A DNA stretch of 15,363 nt from UBA2266 sp964406945 (lineage in GTDB: Bacteria > Planctomycetota > Phycisphaerae > Sedimentisphaerales > Anaerobacaceae): contig CAYOTO010000066.1 of assembly GCA_964406945.1 (NCBI GenBank), positions 1 through 15,363 on the forward strand, written 5' to 3'. The notes beneath the pieces are model-generated. The model had not been told where the DNA came from, did no database searches, and worked only from the letters and a program-made list of their open reading frames with translations. Positions within the stretch are counted from its first letter, which is position 1. Each line of letters starts with the position of its first letter. This document shows, piece by piece, positions 13,333 through 15,363 of this stretch. The position numbers and the translations under genes were made by a program.

Positions 13333-14133
13333 CTAATTCATGGGTTGGTTTTCCGGGTTTTTGGGTGGATTGATCCAGACGGCGCGGGGTGGCAAAAGCG
13401 CCTTGGGCGGTTTTCGTGCGAAGCGGTTTGGATGCCGCCGATAGGCGGCGTCCAGGGCTGCCTGACGTTGTTGATGGACTTCCTGCACACGCCCGTAGTG
13501 GACGTCGGCAGGTGTATAGAGGGCCAAACCGCAGTGGCGATGGTTATGGTTGTACCAGGGGAAGAAGTTACAACCGAAGAGCCGCGCACCCTGGATTGAG
13601 CCGAAGCGTTCGGGGAATTCCGGACGGTACTTCATCGTCTTGAATTGACTTTCAGAAAACGGATTGTCGTTGGATACCTGGGGGCGGCTGTGGGTCTTGG
13701 TAACGCCGAGGTCGGCCAGGAGTTGGGCAACCACCTTGGATTTCATCGAGGAGCCTCGGTCGGCGTGAAGCGTCAGTTGGTCCTCGCAGATCTTTTGTTT
13801 GACGCACGTTACGGCCCGTCTTTCGCGAACCTCGTCTTGAGCCGCCAGGAGCCGATACATCGTTCGTATGGAACAGAGGTAGCATCCCTCTTCCAGCAAC
13901 TGAGCGTAGACTTGTGGCGGGGCCAGATCGAGAAAACGCGGTTCATGCAAGGTCGCCAGGACGGTTTGTCGTTCGGCCTCGCTCAAGGCGTGCTCGGGCG
14001 GCTTGCGTGCGACAACGGTCGCGGTGGCCGCCTTTGGACTCTGCTGCCGATAAAAGGACGCCCGAGAGACCTTCAGTGCCTGACACAGCGGCGCCGTACC
14101 GAGTTTTTGGCGATGCTCTTCGATCAGGCTCAT
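13333..14133 (-). pseudogene. IS3-family OrfB transposase with in-frame internal deletion
   Basis: The frame is open for 266 codons, about 70 fewer than usual relatives. Residues 1-107 match the N-terminal helix-turn-helix-like part (SLIEEHRQKLG to VRERRAV). The text then jumps to TCVKQKICEDQLTLHADRG. In full-length relatives a stretch with WDIT, carrying the first Asp of the DDE triad, lies between. The second Asp (Asp 125 in HADRGSSM) and the Glu (Glu 161 in NPFSESQF) remain. The deletion joins near position 13810 and keeps the frame. Without the first Asp the enzyme should be inactive. The ATG overlaps the orfA stop (ATGA), so translation is coupled. The comparison with relatives is from memory. 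Confidence 0.85.
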
Positions 14134-14642
14134 AGCGTACCCTCGCCGTTCGGTGCCGTCTCGATCGGATTGCCGAGCATGGCGGCAACTTTTTTTTGAA
14201 TCTCAATGATCAGCTCGGCCTGATGGAGCTTCTTGCCGAGTCGTTCATTGTCATGCCGTAGACGCTGGAGTTCCTCGTCCCGGGCGTCGCGAGTGCGCTT
14301 GCGGCCGCGTTTGTCGTCCTTGAGGCCCTTCAGGGCTCCGGCCTGGTACTGCCGCCGCCACTGAGTCAGGGCAGAGGAATAGAGGCCTTCACGCCGCAAC
14401 AGGGCCCCGATCTGGCCGGGCTCGGTGCAGCGTTGTGCTTCTTCGACGATGCGAGCCTTGTAGGCGGCGGGGAACCGACGGCGCTTGGGCTGGGCCAGAA
14501 CCTCAGGATCCGGGATCGGCTGATCGGCGGCGAGGTTGTCGGCCCCTCCGTTCGGATCGCCTGCGCTACGCTCCGGCTCCCCTCTCTCCGGAGCCAACAA
14601 CCTCTTGTTCTGTGTCTTGTCCATAGCATCCAGCATAATCAC
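14130..14642 (-). CDS. IS3-family OrfA (DNA-binding transposase subunit)
   Basis: The product is up to 170 residues. After a Pro/Glu-rich N-terminus, the segment KRRRFPAAYKARIVEEAQRC to LTQWRRQYQAGALKGL is an IS3/IS911-type helix-turn-helix. The region RDEELQRLRHDNERLGKKLH followed by QAELIIEIQKKV is a leucine-zipper coiled coil used for dimerisation. AAGGAG lies 10 nt before the ATG at 14636 and 4 nt before the GTG at 14642; I favour the ATG. It appears complete. Without a working OrfB it could still bind the element ends and act as a repressor. Confidence 0.9.
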   Translation of the reverse strand: MIMLDAMDKTQNKRLLAPERGEPERSAGDPNGGADNLAADQPIPDPEVLAQPKRRRFPAAYKARIVEEAQRCTEPGQIGALLRREGLYSSALTQWRRQYQAGALKGLKDDKRGRKRTRDARDEELQRLRHDNERLGKKLHQAELIIEIQKKVAAMLGNPIETAPNGEGTL

Positions 14643-14688
14643 TTATCTCCTTGCCCTCTACTCTAATTATTGGCAAGGAACTGTCTCA

Positions 14689-14756
14689 CCCTTTCTGACA
14701 CAGAGGGTGACACCTTCCCGAAGGACTCTTCTGCGAATTTCTAGACACTGTTCCAT
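14689..14756 (-). pseudogene. istA N-terminal remnant (IS21-type transposase)
   Basis: From the ATG at 14756 the frame reads MEQCLEIRRRVLREGV, like the start of IS21 IstA transposases (EQW-x-EIRR-x-L-x-EG). It is cut by the IS3-family end at 14688 after about 22 codons. AAGGAAG lies 11 nt upstream. A longer frame could start at 14849. The IS21-type end is 155 bp away, a normal leader length. The assignment is based on a short motif. Confidence 0.55.
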
Positions 14757-14853
14757 ATCGCTGTACACTTCCTTTCCTTTCCGCTCAAAACCCGTCGCCG
14801 TACACGGCATACGCTGCCGTGAAAAACCACGCATTTTCGCAGAAATCATCAGG

Positions 14854-14911
14854 AAGCGCCACAGTTTTATTCCGCCCCGCCAGGCGCTGCACTTTTACTC
14901 CGCCCTTTACA
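14854..14911 (-). repeat. IS21-type element end, copy 2, with two internal repeats
   Basis: On the minus strand the end starts TGTAAAGGGCGGAG at 14911. Two 24-bp repeats, at 14882-14905 and 14854-14877, match at 19 of 24 positions with a 28-bp period. Repeated binding sites near the tips are a hallmark of IS21 ends. Positions 14870-14911 match 5107-5148 with two mismatches. Confidence 0.7.
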
Positions 14912-15363
14912 TATCTCCCCGTCAATGATCGGGTACAGCATCGAATAGGGCACTCGCCATTCTTGATTAGGTTCTACAAACACAGTAACCGTTTTGGGAT
15001 TCATTCGTATTACCTTGCCACAAACATTTTTGTTATGCTTGCTTCTAAATCCAACAAGATCGCCTTTCTGTATCTCATTCTTATTCATTCCACTCATTTT
15101 TGTGCCATATTTTATATTCGTAGAGAGCCCATCAACATTAATCATATAGAATGGAATAATCCACTGTTTCATGTCATGCTTATTCTTCACAAGAACACGG
15201 GTTCTCCTAAGTTCGATGACCTCGGCTTGAATCAGTCTGTTTTCATTCTCTTCAAAATAGCTGATGACATCACCCTTTTGTATCTTTCTCTTGACTTCGT
15301 TTATACGCTTAGGGCTTTCCAATTCTTTAGATATTGCTACACGCAATCGGTATAAATCAAATA
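14867..15363 (-). CDS. Protein with two tandem SH3-like repeats, partial, C-terminus replaced by IS21 end
   Basis: The reading frame is open to the window edge, so the true start probably lies beyond 15363; a TTG at 15346 is possible but has no ribosome binding site. Numbered from that TTG, repeat 1 covers about 22-70 (IQKGDVISYF to QWIIPFYMI) and repeat 2 about 92-140 (IQKGDLVGFR to EWRVPYSMLYPI). Both have the G-D-x-V / V-I / K-T-V-x-V / W-x-(V/I)-P pattern of small beta-barrel (SH3/KOW-like) modules that often bind nucleic acid or protein. The native text ends at DGEI. The last 15 residues, from CKGRSK to GGAE, are encoded by the IS21-type end that begins at 14911. The gene is therefore interrupted at its 3' end, and the natural C-terminus is unknown. 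Confidence 0.65.
   Translation of the reverse strand, partial: FDLYRLRVAISKELESPKRINEVKRKIQKGDVISYFEENENRLIQAEVIELRRTRVLVKNKHDMKQWIIPFYMINVDGLSTNIKYGTKMSGMNKNEIQKGDLVGFRSKHNKNVCGKVIRMNPKTVTVFVEPNQEWRVPYSMLYPIIDGEICKGRSKSAAPGGAE

Larger units (their letters stand above)
13305..14688 (-). mobile_element. IS3-family insertion sequence, internally deleted
   Basis: The element is 1384 bp, with terminal inverted repeats TGAGACAGTTCCTT at 13305-13318 and AAGGAACTGTCTCA at 14675-14688. The perfect 14 bp are followed by weaker matching. It holds orfA and orfB on the minus strand. Flanks are CGAA on the left and CCCT on the right, so there is no 3-4 bp target duplication. The orfB gene lacks about 200 bp, which accounts for the small size. 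The right end sits in an istA remnant, but the left flank does not continue istA, so neighbouring sequence was lost or rearranged. Confidence 0.9.

Noticed and set aside
13645..14199. 184-codon plus-strand frame
   Set aside because: It lies wholly antisense to orfB and orfA of the IS3-family element, whose products are recognisable.
1..15363. CRISPR array, rRNA, diversity-generating retroelement, toxin-antitoxin or restriction genes
   Set aside because: No regularly spaced repeats, no rRNA text, and no matching protein motifs were seen. The only reverse-transcriptase trace is the maturase tail of the group II intron.

Overview
The window looks like chromosomal DNA of a planctomycete, probably from the Phycisphaerae/Sedimentisphaerales side. 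Three things point there: a secreted protein with a PEP-CTERM tail, a second with a planctomycete-style dockerin-like repeat pair (two Ca-binding loops separated by a Cys-containing linker), and a FixL/FixJ-like two-component system amid much insertion-sequence debris. The lineage call is inference; no rRNA or other marker gene is present.

Layout. (1) 1-30: the 3' half of a CAT-anticodon tRNA (initiator-Met-like, minus strand), broken at the anticodon loop, followed by repeats and a long hairpin, as at the edge of an integrated island. (2) 697-1227: a small membrane protein. (3) 1977-2437, minus strand: a group II intron ruin with a maturase C-terminus, domains V and VI, then domain-I-like sequence in tail-to-head order. 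(4) About 2438-4905: an IS91-type HUH element carrying its own tyrosine recombinase; one end cuts into the maturase remnant. (5) About 4904-5203: a transposase C-terminal remnant and a 42-bp IS21-type end. (6) 5274-9695, all minus strand: cytoplasmic PAS histidine kinase and overlapping response regulator, then a secreted protein, a lone degenerate receiver, and a LuxR-type regulator whose phospho-acceptor Asp is Glu. (7) 10320-13229, plus strand: two paralogous secreted proteins, one ending in PEP-CTERM and the other in a dockerin-like module, with an 80-residue secreted peptide and a terminator between them. (8) 13305-14688: an IS3-family element with intact ends but a transposase lacking about 70 residues including the first catalytic Asp. 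(9) 14689-14911: IS21-type end plus the first codons of istA. (10) 14867 to the window end: a protein with two tandem SH3-like repeats whose last codons come from the IS21 end.

How they may work together. The kinase/regulator pair is transcribed divergently from the PEP-CTERM/dockerin pair, and about 620 bp separate them with one good sigma70-like promoter on each side. A soluble, cysteine-rich sensor may control the surface proteins, with the two unusual receivers acting as phosphorylation-independent or sink components. That link is inferred from position only. The IS21-type end occurs twice in direct orientation, at 5107-5148 and 14870-14911, and so brackets this whole block.
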